64,000 nucleotides of DNA from Actomonas aquatica (GTDB taxonomy: Bacteria > Verrucomicrobiota > Verrucomicrobiia > Opitutales > Opitutaceae), in contig NZ_CP139781.1 in the NCBI RefSeq assembly GCF_019679435.2, positions 3,162,001 through 3,226,000 on the forward strand. The letters run 5' to 3'. How positions within the stretch are numbered: position 1 is the first letter of the stretch; the number at the start of each line of letters is the position of its first letter. A program made the translations under genes and the position numbers. This document shows positions 54,072 through 62,012 of this stretch, in pieces. Under the pieces are notes generated by a model that saw only the letters and a program-made list of their open reading frames with translations, searched no databases and had not been told where the DNA came from.

Positions 54072-54947
54072 TTAAGCGCCCACCGGGTGCCAGGTCGTCT
54101 TAAACTCGAGCAAATCGCGGATGGCGTAGAGGGACGGCATGGGACCATTGCCCGCCAACCAGTCGATCGGTTCCTCGGCCTTGAGCAGGCGCGTGCGCTT
54201 CACGGAGTCGGCCGCCTTCTGCTCGACGGACTCGCGTTCCTCGGCACTCAGCACACCGCTCAGAGCGCGGATGCCAACATGACTGGCCATGGTTGATACC
54301 ATCTCGGCGCGGAAACCGGTGAGCAGGTTGACCACTCCACCCGGCAGGTCGCTCACGGCCAACATCTCGCCGAGCACGATCGACGCGTAAGGCGCGGTCT
54401 CACTCGCCACGGCGACGACGCTGTTGCCCGAAGTGATGGCCGGCAGGATGAGGGTCATGAGCCCGAGCAGCGGCGCCTCGTCCGGCGCGACCACGGCGAT
54501 CACGCCCATGGGATCGGTCACGGTGAAATTGAAGTGCGGCGACGCGACCGGATTCACGCTGCCGAGCAGCTGCTCGTATTTATCGGTCCAGCCCGCGTAG
54601 TGCACGATGCGATCGATCGTCGCAACGACCTCGGCCTTGGCAGCGGCGGCGGTCACGCCGGGCGTGAGCAACAGTGCGGCTTCGAGTTCGGCGGCGCGCG
54701 GCTCGATCATCTCGGCGAGGCGGTAGAGGATCTGTCCGCGGTTGTAGCCGGAGCGCCCGGCCCAGCCACCGCCCGCCTTCCCGGCGACCTCCACCGCGTT
54801 GCGCACGTCTTTGCGCGTGCACTGCGGAACATGGGCGAAAAAGTTCCCCTTCGCATCATTGAGCGCAAACGTCCGCCCGCTCTCCGAACGGATGAACTTA
54901 CCCCCCACATAACACTTGGGCGTTTTGGAAACAGTCAGACGAGACAT
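54072..54947 (-). CDS. Aldehyde-dehydrogenase-like protein lacking the catalytic part
   Basis: 291 residues from MSRLTVSKTP. Resembles the N-terminal, NAD-binding half of ALDHs (KCYVGGKFIRSESGRTF; RGQILYRLAEMIEPRAAELE; GVIAVVAPDEAPLLGLMTLI; PGGVVNLLTGFRAEM), but residues ~215-291 do not contain the catalytic Glu (LELGGK) or Cys (GQxCC) motifs, and the length is well short of ~480. Two-ALDH-plus-deoC operons are known, and this short form could be a partner or regulatory subunit of the full-length enzyme at 55508-57001. No internal stop suggests it is not a recent pseudogene. Confidence 0.8.
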   Translation of the reverse strand: MSRLTVSKTPKCYVGGKFIRSESGRTFALNDAKGNFFAHVPQCTRKDVRNAVEVAGKAGGGWAGRSGYNRGQILYRLAEMIEPRAAELEAALLLTPGVTAAAAKAEVVATIDRIVHYAGWTDKYEQLLGSVNPVASPHFNFTVTDPMGVIAVVAPDEAPLLGLMTLILPAITSGNSVVAVASETAPYASIVLGEMLAVSDLPGGVVNLLTGFRAEMVSTMASHVGIRALSGVLSAEERESVEQKAADSVKRTRLLKAEEPIDWLAGNGPMPSLYAIRDLLEFKTTWHPVGA

Positions 54948-54972
54948 GGCAGAAAAGATGGAACGAGGATTT

Positions 54973-55018
54973 GTTTTTTTAACCACGGATGGACACGGAT
55001 GACTTCGCTAACGCTACG
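54973..55018 (+). repeat. Inverted repeat flanking GxxExxY gene, copy A
   Basis: ~46 bases beginning with a T-run and containing CCACGGATGGACACGGATG and then CTTCGCTAACGCTACG. Near-perfect reverse complement of 55438-55484 (about three differences). Confidence 0.9.
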
Positions 55019-55037
55019 TCTTCTATATCGGAGAAAT

Positions 55038-55421
55038 TCAGAGAACCACGCGCTCCCATTGCAGTTTGGCGTGTTTAAAATTGATGATCAGACCCACGGT
55101 CAGACCCGTTATCCTTAAATAGTTTATCATCTGGCCACGTTCGTGCCCGGTGATCCGATCGATCACCTTGGTATCGACGATTACCCGCTCATCCACCACC
55201 AGATCCGGGATATACTCGCCAACCTTTCGCCCCCGAAACTCGACTCGATACGAGGGCTGTTGTTCGAAGGGCACATGCTCTTCTTCGAGGGCGACCACCA
55301 ACGCGTTCTCATACGGCTTCTCATGCAGTCCATGACCTATCTCCCGCGCCACTGCCATGGCACATCCGAGAATCTGGTAGCAGATATCCTCCTCCCTCAA
55401 AGATGCATCATCTCCATTCAT
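55038..55421 (-). CDS. GxxExxY protein (PD-(D/E)XK nuclease-like)
   Basis: 127 residues from the ATG at 55421 (MNGDDASLREE); an ATG at 55457, inside the flanking repeat, would add 12 residues. Family hallmarks: EDICYQILGCAMAVAREIGH, then GHGLHEKPYENAL (the GxxExxY motif), FEQQPSYRVEFRGRKVGEYI, PDLVVDERVIVDTKVIDRI with the Asp and Lys typical of PD-(D/E)XK nucleases, and QMINYLRITGLTVGLIINF. The family is annotated as a nuclease-like fold of unknown role. The gene interrupts an ALDH-ALDH pair and is bracketed by inverted repeats. Confidence 0.9.
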   Translation of the reverse strand: MNGDDASLREEDICYQILGCAMAVAREIGHGLHEKPYENALVVALEEEHVPFEQQPSYRVEFRGRKVGEYIPDLVVDERVIVDTKVIDRITGHERGQMINYLRITGLTVGLIINFKHAKLQWERVVL

Positions 55422-55437
55422 TTCGATTGGTTTGGGG

Positions 55438-55484
55438 CGTAGCGTTAGCGGAGCCATCCGTGTCCATCCGTGGTTAAAAAAAAC
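55438..55484 (-). repeat. Inverted repeat flanking GxxExxY gene, copy B
   Basis: Mirror of copy A: CGTAGCGTTAGCGGAGCC, then CATCCGTGTCCATCCGTGG and an A-run. It overlaps the upstream alternative start codon of the GxxExxY gene. Confidence 0.9.
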
Positions 55485-55507
55485 AGCGTCGGGCGGGGAG
55501 GCGTTAC

Positions 55508-57001
55508 TCAGGTGAGTTTCACGTAGTCGGCGAGGCCGTGTTTGCCGCCTTCGCGGCCGAAGCCGCTTTCTTTGTATCCACCAAACGGCGACGCCGGGTC
55601 GAACTTGTTGTAGGTGTTGGCCCAGACGACTCCCGCTTTAAGCGCCGTGCTCATCTTCAGGATGCGCGAGCCTTTGTCGGTCCACACGCCGGCACTCAGT
55701 CCGTAGGCGGTGTTGTTGGCCTTCTCGATCGCCTCCTCCACCGTGCGGAAGGTGAGGATCGACAGCACCGGACCAAACACTTCTTCCCGCGCGATGCGGT
55801 GACTCAGCTCCACGCCGCGGAACAAGGACGGGCGGAAGAACCAGCCCTTCTTCGGCAACGGGCAGCTGGGCTGATACAACTCCGCGCCCTCGTCCTGACC
55901 GGCCTGCACCAGCTCGGCGATCTTGTCCAACTGAGTCTTCGAGTTGATCGCGCCGATGTCGGTGTTCTTGTCCATCGGATCACCCACGCGCAGGGTGCGC
56001 ACGCGATTGCGCAGTCGCGTGAAGACCGCGTCGGCCACACTCTCCTGCACCAGCAGGCGCGAGCCCGCACAACACACGTGACCTTGGTTGAAAAAGATGC
56101 CGTTCACGATGCCCTCCACCGCCTGGTCGAGTGGCGCGTCGTCGAAGACAATGTTGGCCGCCTTGCCGCCCAACTCGAGGGTGAGCTTTTTGCCGGTGCC
56201 GGCCGTGCTGCGCATGATCACCTTGCCGACTTCGGTGGAGCCGGTGAACGCCACCTTGGCCGCCGCCGGATGATTGACCACTGCGGCACCCACGTCGCCC
56301 GCGCCGGTCACGATGTTGACCACGCCCGGCGGCAGTTCCGCCTCGGCGATGATCTCGGCAAACTTGAGCGCGGTGATCGACGTCGTCTCGGCCGGCTTGA
56401 GCACGACCGTGTTGCCGGTCGCCAAAGCCGGAGCGAGTTTCCACGCCAGCATGAGCAGCGGGAAATTCCACGGGATCACCTGCCCCACCACGCCGTGCGG
56501 CACCGGGGTCGCGCCCGGAAACGCGTAAGCGAGTTTGTCGGCCCAGCCCGCATGATAGAAGAAGTGTGCTGCGGCCATCGGCACATCGAAGTCGCGCGAC
56601 TCCTTGATCGGCTTGCCCCCGTCGAGCGTCTCCGCCACCGCAAATTCACGCGCCCGATCCTGCAGCAGCCGGGCGAGGCGGTAGAGGTATTTGCCGCGCT
56701 CGGCACCCGGCAACGTCGCCCAGGCCGGGGCGGCCTTGGTCGCGGCGGCGTAAGCGGCGTCGACGTCCTTGGCCGACGCGTGTGGGATCTCCGCCAGCGG
56801 CTGCTCCGTCGCCGGGTTGATCGACGCAAAATACTTCCGGCTCTTCGGCGCGACAAACTTGCCATCGATAAAGAGCGTGTAGCGGTCCTTCAGTTTCGGA
56901 TCCGCCGACTCCGGCGCGGGATCAAACTCCCACAGATCGCCAAACACCAACTCAGGCTCAGCACGACGGGAACGGGATTTTTTCGGAGTAGAAACAGGCA
57001 T
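55508..57001 (-). CDS. Aldehyde dehydrogenase (NAD(P)+)
   Basis: 497 residues from MPVSTPKKSR; the nine codons further upstream run into a repeat. Full ALDH: substrate/cofactor motifs PWNFPLLMLAWKLAPALATG, AFTGSTEVGK, catalytic Glu276 (LTLELGGKAANIVF) and catalytic Cys310 in NQGHVCCAG. It has a basic, ~40-residue N-terminal extension. Located between deoC and the truncated ALDH, it probably oxidises acetaldehyde or the C3 product of deoxyribose-phosphate breakdown (inference from context). Confidence 0.95.
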   Translation of the reverse strand: MPVSTPKKSRSRRAEPELVFGDLWEFDPAPESADPKLKDRYTLFIDGKFVAPKSRKYFASINPATEQPLAEIPHASAKDVDAAYAAATKAAPAWATLPGAERGKYLYRLARLLQDRAREFAVAETLDGGKPIKESRDFDVPMAAAHFFYHAGWADKLAYAFPGATPVPHGVVGQVIPWNFPLLMLAWKLAPALATGNTVVLKPAETTSITALKFAEIIAEAELPPGVVNIVTGAGDVGAAVVNHPAAAKVAFTGSTEVGKVIMRSTAGTGKKLTLELGGKAANIVFDDAPLDQAVEGIVNGIFFNQGHVCCAGSRLLVQESVADAVFTRLRNRVRTLRVGDPMDKNTDIGAINSKTQLDKIAELVQAGQDEGAELYQPSCPLPKKGWFFRPSLFRGVELSHRIAREEVFGPVLSILTFRTVEEAIEKANNTAYGLSAGVWTDKGSRILKMSTALKAGVVWANTYNKFDPASPFGGYKESGFGREGGKHGLADYVKLT

Positions 57002-57020
57002 GGGAAAATCGGGAGAGGGG

Positions 57021-57120
57021 TTAACCACGGATGAACACGGATGGCTTCACTAACGTTCCGCCGGCACTGTCTCAGCGCGTAGCCGGTAGGCGAAGCTATC
57101 CGTGTTCATCCGTGGTTAAA
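57021..57120. repeat. Palindromic repeat pair of the CCACGGATG family without a gene
   Basis: Two inverted arms, ~57021-57047 and ~57092-57120, share the core AACCACGGATGAACACGGAT and flank a ~45-base centre. It sits between ALDH and deoC. Same family as the repeats around the GxxExxY gene (one-base variant in the core), so it looks like a non-autonomous, gene-less derivative. Confidence 0.85.
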
Positions 57121-57128
57121 AAAAGAGG

Positions 57129-58082
57129 TTAATAGGAGCCGGCGGCTTCGCTGAATTCGTAGGCGGCGCGGTAGGTGCCGGTCTTCATTTTCACGAGCTG
57201 GCGCAGGAGGTCGTTAAGCAGGGACGAGGCGCCGAAACGGTAGCGGCGGTTGTTCAGCCACTCGTCGCCGAGGGTTTCCTTCACCGCCACCAGGAAGGTG
57301 AGCGCCTGTTTGGCCGACTTGATGCCGCCGGCCGGTTTCATCGCGATGGCCACGCCTGTATCCAAATAATGGTCACGGATGGCATCGAGCATGACCTGGT
57401 TGTTGCCCAGCGTCGCGTTGGCCGAGGTTTTGCCGGTGGAGGTTTTGATGAAATCGTTTTCGCGGATCACCCGCATGGCCAGAAACGAGGCCGCGCGAAT
57501 GTTGTCGTAGGTCTCCAGCTCGCTGGTCTCGAGGATGACCTTGAGCGTCGCCTCCCCGCAGGCTTCGACCACCGCCGCAATTTCGTCCTGCATGCGACCG
57601 AACTCGCCCGCCAGAAACGTGCCACGGTTGATCACCATGTCGATCTCGTCCGCCCCGTCGGCCACCGCCGCCTTCACTTCGGCCAGACGAGTTTTGATCG
57701 GCGCCTGGCCGCTCGGAAACGCGGTCGCGACCGAAGCGATGCGCACGGGTGCTTTGGTGCCGAGCGCCGCCCGGGCGTGTTTTACCATCGACGGATACAC
57801 ACACACCGCCGCGACCTGCGGGATGTCGGGGTCGTCGTGCGGATGCAGGGCCTTGGCGCAGAGCGCCTGCACCTTGCCCGGCGTGTCCTTACCCTCGAGG
57901 GTGGTGAGATCGACCATGGTCGTGGCGAGTTTAAGGCCCGCGATCTTCGAGCCGGTCTTGATGGAACGGGTCCCGTATTTGGCGACCCGTTCTTCAATCC
58001 CGACCGCGTCGACGGTCCCGATCTCACTGAACAACCGGCGAAAGGCATTGGCTCCGGAAGGCATGGCGGCACGTTCAGCCAT
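57129..58082 (-). CDS. deoC: Deoxyribose-phosphate aldolase
   Basis: 317 residues. Class I aldolase splitting 2-deoxyribose-5-phosphate to acetaldehyde and glyceraldehyde-3-phosphate. Schiff-base Lys213 in DFIKTSTGKTSANATL, proton-relay Lys249 in AIAMKPAGGIKSAK, and Asp145/Asp148 in GADEIDMVINRGTFLAGE. Longer than E. coli DeoC (259) by an N-terminal stretch, as in many non-enteric bacteria. It starts the deoC-ALDH-ALDH-like series and fits a deoxyribose or deoxynucleoside degradation operon in which the ALDHs remove acetaldehyde. Confidence 0.95.
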   Translation of the reverse strand: MAERAAMPSGANAFRRLFSEIGTVDAVGIEERVAKYGTRSIKTGSKIAGLKLATTMVDLTTLEGKDTPGKVQALCAKALHPHDDPDIPQVAAVCVYPSMVKHARAALGTKAPVRIASVATAFPSGQAPIKTRLAEVKAAVADGADEIDMVINRGTFLAGEFGRMQDEIAAVVEACGEATLKVILETSELETYDNIRAASFLAMRVIRENDFIKTSTGKTSANATLGNNQVMLDAIRDHYLDTGVAIAMKPAGGIKSAKQALTFLVAVKETLGDEWLNNRRYRFGASSLLNDLLRQLVKMKTGTYRAAYEFSEAAGSY

Positions 58083-58125
58083 TCGCCCGACGAAGCCAAC
58101 GGCAAAGATGACCGTCTCCGGCCCC

Positions 58126-59766
58126 TCAGAATTCAGCGCCGGCCGGCAGGTCCGCCACCACTCCGGCGGCGACGATTTGTTTCCAATCGCGCAACTGCAC
58201 GTGCTGCCCGGCGAGCCCCGCCGCCGCCTGACGGCCGGCCTGGCCGCCGATCACTGAGCGCGCGTCACACAACGCATCGCCGGAGCGCACGTCGTAAAAG
58301 AAGTCGACTTGGTTGATCGTGGCCACCTCGCGCGCCGCGATCGATCCTCGCACCTGCGGACGCGGCAAACGCGCGCCGCCCTGCACCGTGACCTTCGACT
58401 GCGGGGCGTGAATCAGCCCAGTGAATACGTCAAAGTCGCGCATCCGCACCTCGTGTCCACCGAGGGCGTGCACCACAAATCGCGCCGGCGGCCAGTCGCC
58501 ACAGTTTACCGCCAGCACAATCGCTTCGTTCACGCAGAGAGTGAGCGTGGCATCACCGACCAGACGCAGCTCGCCCAGCCACTCCAGGCCCTGCTCTGCG
58601 TGCACGATGACTTGTCCCTCGATGGTGAGAGGCTGGTTCTGCGGCAGCTGCGAGAGGTCCTTAAAATGCACCAGGGTTTTGGCGGCCGGCTGACCGAGTT
58701 CGTAGACCGGCTGACCCGCGCCCGCGTCGGGCGGCGTGAGGCCGCCCAAGACCACCACACTGGTGCCGGTGCCGGTCATGTGTGGGTTGCCATGCTGACC
58801 CGGTTGGTGGGGATCACCGTGTTGCCCGGCCTGGTGCGGGTCGCCCGTGCCACCGACGATCAGGCCGCCCGTCTGCACGGTGCCGCCAGTCGTGGCCTTG
58901 CCCGTCGTCGCGCTGCCCGTCGACTTTCGCGTCCACCCCTCCTGACGCGCCCAGGTTGAATCCACTTGCGGCAGAACCGCCGGACAGAAATTACCCGCAA
59001 AATCCGCCGTGACCCGATTGTTATCAAAGCCCACCTGCGGCGGCGTATCCGGTCCCACCAGGAGGGTGCCACTTTCCGCCGGCCCTCCCGCCGGTCGCAC
59101 CTGCGGGGTGCCCCCGCCGGTGCGGATCGTGCCGCGCACAAAACCATTTTGAATGCGGATCGCGCCATCCTGCGCCGAGGCCGTGCCGAGGGCGGCGTCG
59201 AAGCCAAAATTGTTATCCCAATCGGGGGCACCAAAATTTTCGCTGCTGTCGTAGCTCGCCACCCGCACGCCTTGGTCCGGCGCGTTGCGCAGTTCCATCT
59301 TATCCTGCACCGCGATCACATAACCCGGTCCGGTCAGCGGGCCTTCCAGCAAGGCCACCGTCGCCTGCACGGCACGCAGCGCCACCAACCCTTCGGCGTG
59401 TGTTGCCTGCGCCACCGAGCGCACGGTGTAGAGGTTGGAGTTGGGCGCACGCGTCAGCAGGATGCGTTGCGCGCCGGAGTTGCCGCGACCGAGATCGGTG
59501 TCCGCGGGCTTGAGCACTTCGAGCACACCTTGGTGCTCGATCCCGGCCACCGGATCGACCGCCCATTCGCCCGCTCGAATGCGTCGCGCGGCCTCCTCCA
59601 GACCGGACTCCGCCAGATAAAATGCGGCGTTCTCCAGGTGCGCGCGATGCGCTGTGTTGAGCTCGTTAAAAGCCGTTTTGTAGAGCCGCGCGGTCACGGT
59701 GATGAGCACCACCGCCAGGATCAGCGCGACCAGGAGGACCGAGCCCCGTTGCGACTGCATCCTCAT
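58126..59766 (-). CDS. PilX-like pseudopilin-associated protein with His-rich repeats
   Basis: 546 residues. The N-terminal hydrophobic helix follows a short basic leader (RGSVLLVALILAVVLITVTA), as in PilX/GspK-type minor components, then LENAAFYLAESGLEEAARRI. A linker at ~residues 305-332 (58772-58851) has the repeats GDPHQAGQH, GDPHQPGQH and GNPHMTG. The C-terminal half (QNQPLTIEGQVIVHAEQGLE; FDVFTGLIHAPQSKVTVQGG) is beta-rich. The start overlaps the stop of the previous gene by ATGA. Belongs to a three-gene pseudopilin operon. Confidence 0.78.
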   Translation of the reverse strand: MRMQSQRGSVLLVALILAVVLITVTARLYKTAFNELNTAHRAHLENAAFYLAESGLEEAARRIRAGEWAVDPVAGIEHQGVLEVLKPADTDLGRGNSGAQRILLTRAPNSNLYTVRSVAQATHAEGLVALRAVQATVALLEGPLTGPGYVIAVQDKMELRNAPDQGVRVASYDSSENFGAPDWDNNFGFDAALGTASAQDGAIRIQNGFVRGTIRTGGGTPQVRPAGGPAESGTLLVGPDTPPQVGFDNNRVTADFAGNFCPAVLPQVDSTWARQEGWTRKSTGSATTGKATTGGTVQTGGLIVGGTGDPHQAGQHGDPHQPGQHGNPHMTGTGTSVVVLGGLTPPDAGAGQPVYELGQPAAKTLVHFKDLSQLPQNQPLTIEGQVIVHAEQGLEWLGELRLVGDATLTLCVNEAIVLAVNCGDWPPARFVVHALGGHEVRMRDFDVFTGLIHAPQSKVTVQGGARLPRPQVRGSIAAREVATINQVDFFYDVRSGDALCDARSVIGGQAGRQAAAGLAGQHVQLRDWKQIVAAGVVADLPAGAEF

Positions 59767-60332
59767 GGCAACGCGATCCTCCGCAGCTGAAAGAGACTGG
59801 ACGTGAACACCGCCGCGCTTCGCTCGATACCGCCGCCCGCCGAGTGATGATTCGGCACCAACGAGACCCGCACCGCGTTGACCTCCGCCGTGGTGGCCGC
59901 GACCTGTTCCACCCCGCCCACCCCGCGCCGGAAATAATGAAACGCGCCGTCGACCAACTGGTTCATCAGCACCCGTTCCTCGCCGCCTTCCTCCCGCCGA
60001 AATTCGCCCGCCGCCGCGTCCACCCGATACGTCACCACGCGCTCGTCCTTGGGGCCATCCTCGTAATAACGCACCCGCAACGTGAGCGCCTCCGGTCCCA
60101 TGCTGACGAGGGCGACGGTGTTGCGCAGATCGAGCCCCAGTTGCTCCTGCACGAAGATGAAGCGGTTCACCTCCACCATGTCCTCCTGCGCCGCCACAAA
60201 ACTCCGCTGCAGCGAGATGAAGGCCGTCAACACGCCCACCATCGCAAACGCCCCCAAGGTCGTCGCCAACAACACCTCCGCCAAGGTGAAGCCGCCCCGC
60301 CGATTCCGCTGTGCCTCAGCCCTCGCCCTCAT
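59763..60332 (-). CDS. PilW/PulJ-like type IV pseudopilin
   Basis: 189 residues from MRARAEAQRN, chosen because it overlaps the preceding gene stop by ATGA and gives a prepilin leader. RRGGFTLAEVLLATTLGAFA is a type III leader-peptide/N-methylation motif (cleavage after Gly, Phe next, Glu at +5). The mature part is a globular beta-rich minor pilin (ALVSMGPEALTLRVRYYEDG; NAVRVSLVPNHHSAGGGIER). Probably works with the PilB/GspE ATPase 8 kb upstream, but the two are not in one operon. Confidence 0.9.
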   Translation of the reverse strand: MRARAEAQRNRRGGFTLAEVLLATTLGAFAMVGVLTAFISLQRSFVAAQEDMVEVNRFIFVQEQLGLDLRNTVALVSMGPEALTLRVRYYEDGPKDERVVTYRVDAAAGEFRREEGGEERVLMNQLVDGAFHYFRRGVGGVEQVAATTAEVNAVRVSLVPNHHSAGGGIERSAAVFTSSLFQLRRIALP

Positions 60333-60772
60333 AACTGATTCACCCCTTCGCGAAAAAAGTCCGCCACCACATCGAGTTCCCCGGTGTGGCTGTCGACCGT
60401 CCACAACACCCGCACACGCAGTCGCATATAATCCGGATCCACCTGCTGCGGCACCACCACCCAATCCACCGGATACACCCCGGCAACACTGGGCGCACGG
60501 ACAGTTCCCTGCAGCTTCCCGGGATCCTGCAACTGTTGCTCCAACACCCCGTAGTCCATCGCCCGAAACTCCTCCACCTTGGAGCTCAACACCGTGTTGG
60601 CCCGCGCCGTCGCCTCCGCCACCACGGCCACTTCGCGGATCCGCACCGCCGCTGTCATCACCCCGGCAAACACCATCGCCAACACACACACGCCCAAGGC
60701 GACCTCCAGCAGGGTGAAGCCGGTGGCGGGCCGTCGAACTCTCGATTTCGAGTTGGGGCTGGAGCGAAACAT
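60329..60772 (-). CDS. PilV-like type IV pseudopilin
   Basis: 147 residues from MFRSSPNSKS; a longer frame upstream is not convincing. Leader and helix ATGFTLLEVALGVCVLAMVF (Gly, then Phe, Glu at +5) identify a prepilin cleaved by PilD; the rest is a short minor-pilin domain (VYPVDWVVVPQQVDPDYMRL, GELDVVADFFREGVNQL). First gene of the operon PilV-like, PilW-like, PilX-like, each joined by a 4-bp ATGA overlap. Confidence 0.9.
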   Translation of the reverse strand: MFRSSPNSKSRVRRPATGFTLLEVALGVCVLAMVFAGVMTAAVRIREVAVVAEATARANTVLSSKVEEFRAMDYGVLEQQLQDPGKLQGTVRAPSVAGVYPVDWVVVPQQVDPDYMRLRVRVLWTVDSHTGELDVVADFFREGVNQL

Positions 60773-60936
60773 GTCCGTAGTCGGGCTGAAGCGGACGCCA
60801 AGCCAGCAGCCTGCCCCGTTCGCGGCAAGCCGAGATGCCATTTCCCTGCATTTCTCGTCCCTCCCCTCGCTCGATTGACGGCTTTTGACTTGGCCGCACC
60901 TCCCCACCGCCGATGCTTCCGGGCTTTGTTCCGCTC

Positions 60937-61869
60937 ATGCGCGCCTTGTTGATCACTCTCCTTACCACCGCCTTGCTCTCCGGCTGCACCGCTCTGCCGC
61001 AACGCACCCCCACCTACGGCCCTCACACCGAGTTTGCCGCGATCACCGACCCCAACCTCGCGGAGGTCAGCGGCATCGCCCCGTCCCGCCGCGAACCCGG
61101 CGTGTATTGGGTCCACAATGACAGCGGCGACACGCCGCGCATCTTTGCCCTCAACGCCCAGGGCCAGCGCCTCGGCACCGTCGAACTCGCCGGCGCCACC
61201 GCCATCGACTGGGAAGACATCGCCAGCTTCACCTACCAGGGCCAGGCGTGGTTGCTCATCGCCGATGTGGGCGACAACTACGGCCGCCGCGACGACTTGC
61301 GTTTCTATTTTCTGCCCGAGCCCGATCCCACGACGCTCCGCCCCGATACGCTCACGGTCGTCCGCCCGACCCACACGTGGAACGTCGCTTTCGCCGACGG
61401 CGCTCGCGACTGCGAAGGCGTGACCGTCTCCCCCGCCACCGGCGAGGTGCTGCTCATCTCCAAACGCACCGAACCGCCCGTGCTCTACACCCTGCCGCTG
61501 CACTTCGACGCCACGCCGTCAACCGCCCGCCACGTCGCCCGTCGGGTCACGCCGTTGCCCGGCATCGCCGCCCCCACCACGCTCGAACGCGCCCTGCCCG
61601 GCCGCCTCGGTCAGTTCCGCTCCCAAGTCACCGCCTTCGACCTCTGCGCCGACGGCACCTGCGCCGCCGTGCTCACCTACGGCAACATCTGGATCTACCA
61701 ACGCCAGCCCGGCGAAACTTGGACCGACACCTTCACCCGCGACCCCGCGCGCATTCCGATCTCCGGCCTCACTCAAGCCGAAGCGATCTGTTTCGAGGCC
61801 GACAACCACGACCTCATCGTCACCACCGAACGCCTCCCCGCCCCCCTCCTGCGCTACGAAGCGAAATAG
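60937..61869 (+). CDS. Lipoprotein with beta-propeller-like pattern, unknown function
   Basis: 310 residues from MRALLITLLT, whose signal ends LLSGC (Cys17); the ATG at 60913 would put eight residues before an otherwise ideal lipoprotein signal. Repeating short motifs (EVSGIAPSRREPGVYWVHND, IDWEDIASFTYQGQAWLLIA, DCEGVTVSPATGEVLLISKR) suggest a six- or seven-bladed beta-propeller such as seen in periplasmic SdiA-regulated or esterase-like phytase-type proteins. No enzyme residues can be confirmed. Divergent from the pseudopilin operon, 165 bp from its first start. Confidence 0.8.
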   Translation: MRALLITLLTTALLSGCTALPQRTPTYGPHTEFAAITDPNLAEVSGIAPSRREPGVYWVHNDSGDTPRIFALNAQGQRLGTVELAGATAIDWEDIASFTYQGQAWLLIADVGDNYGRRDDLRFYFLPEPDPTTLRPDTLTVVRPTHTWNVAFADGARDCEGVTVSPATGEVLLISKRTEPPVLYTLPLHFDATPSTARHVARRVTPLPGIAAPTTLERALPGRLGQFRSQVTAFDLCADGTCAAVLTYGNIWIYQRQPGETWTDTFTRDPARIPISGLTQAEAICFEADNHDLIVTTERLPAPLLRYEAK

Positions 61870-61883
61870 AGCGCCCCAACCAA

Positions 61884-61998
61884 ATCTTTCTCTTTCCTCT
61901 TTATCTTTCTCTTTATCTGACGGCGCGGAGCGCCGCCCTTCTGAGCGTGCGGTTGGGTCCGACTCGTGGAGAGAAAGAGAAAGACGAAAGAGAAAGAT
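61884..61998. repeat. Polypyrimidine repeat, inverted pair
   Basis: Copy 3 (61884-61918) has the core TCTTTCTCTTTCCTC then TTTATCTTTCTCTTTATC; copy 4 (61970-61998) is the reverse complement of a similar run, with ~50 bases between them containing GGCGCGG. It sits in the gap between the convergent genes ending at 61869 and 62013. It pairs like a REPIN, unlike the single copies at 41447 and 44487. Confidence 0.75.
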
Positions 61999-62012
61999 GC
62001 CGCCGGTGACGG

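Noticed and set aside
54534-55118. Plus-strand frame crossing the truncated ALDH and the repeat
   Set aside because: It joins the antisense of an ALDH gene with repeat sequence; no protein family features.
54072-58082. Deoxyribose/fucose microcompartment locus of the planctomycete-verrucomicrobia type
   Set aside because: deoC and ALDH genes fit, but no BMC shell-protein genes are in the region.
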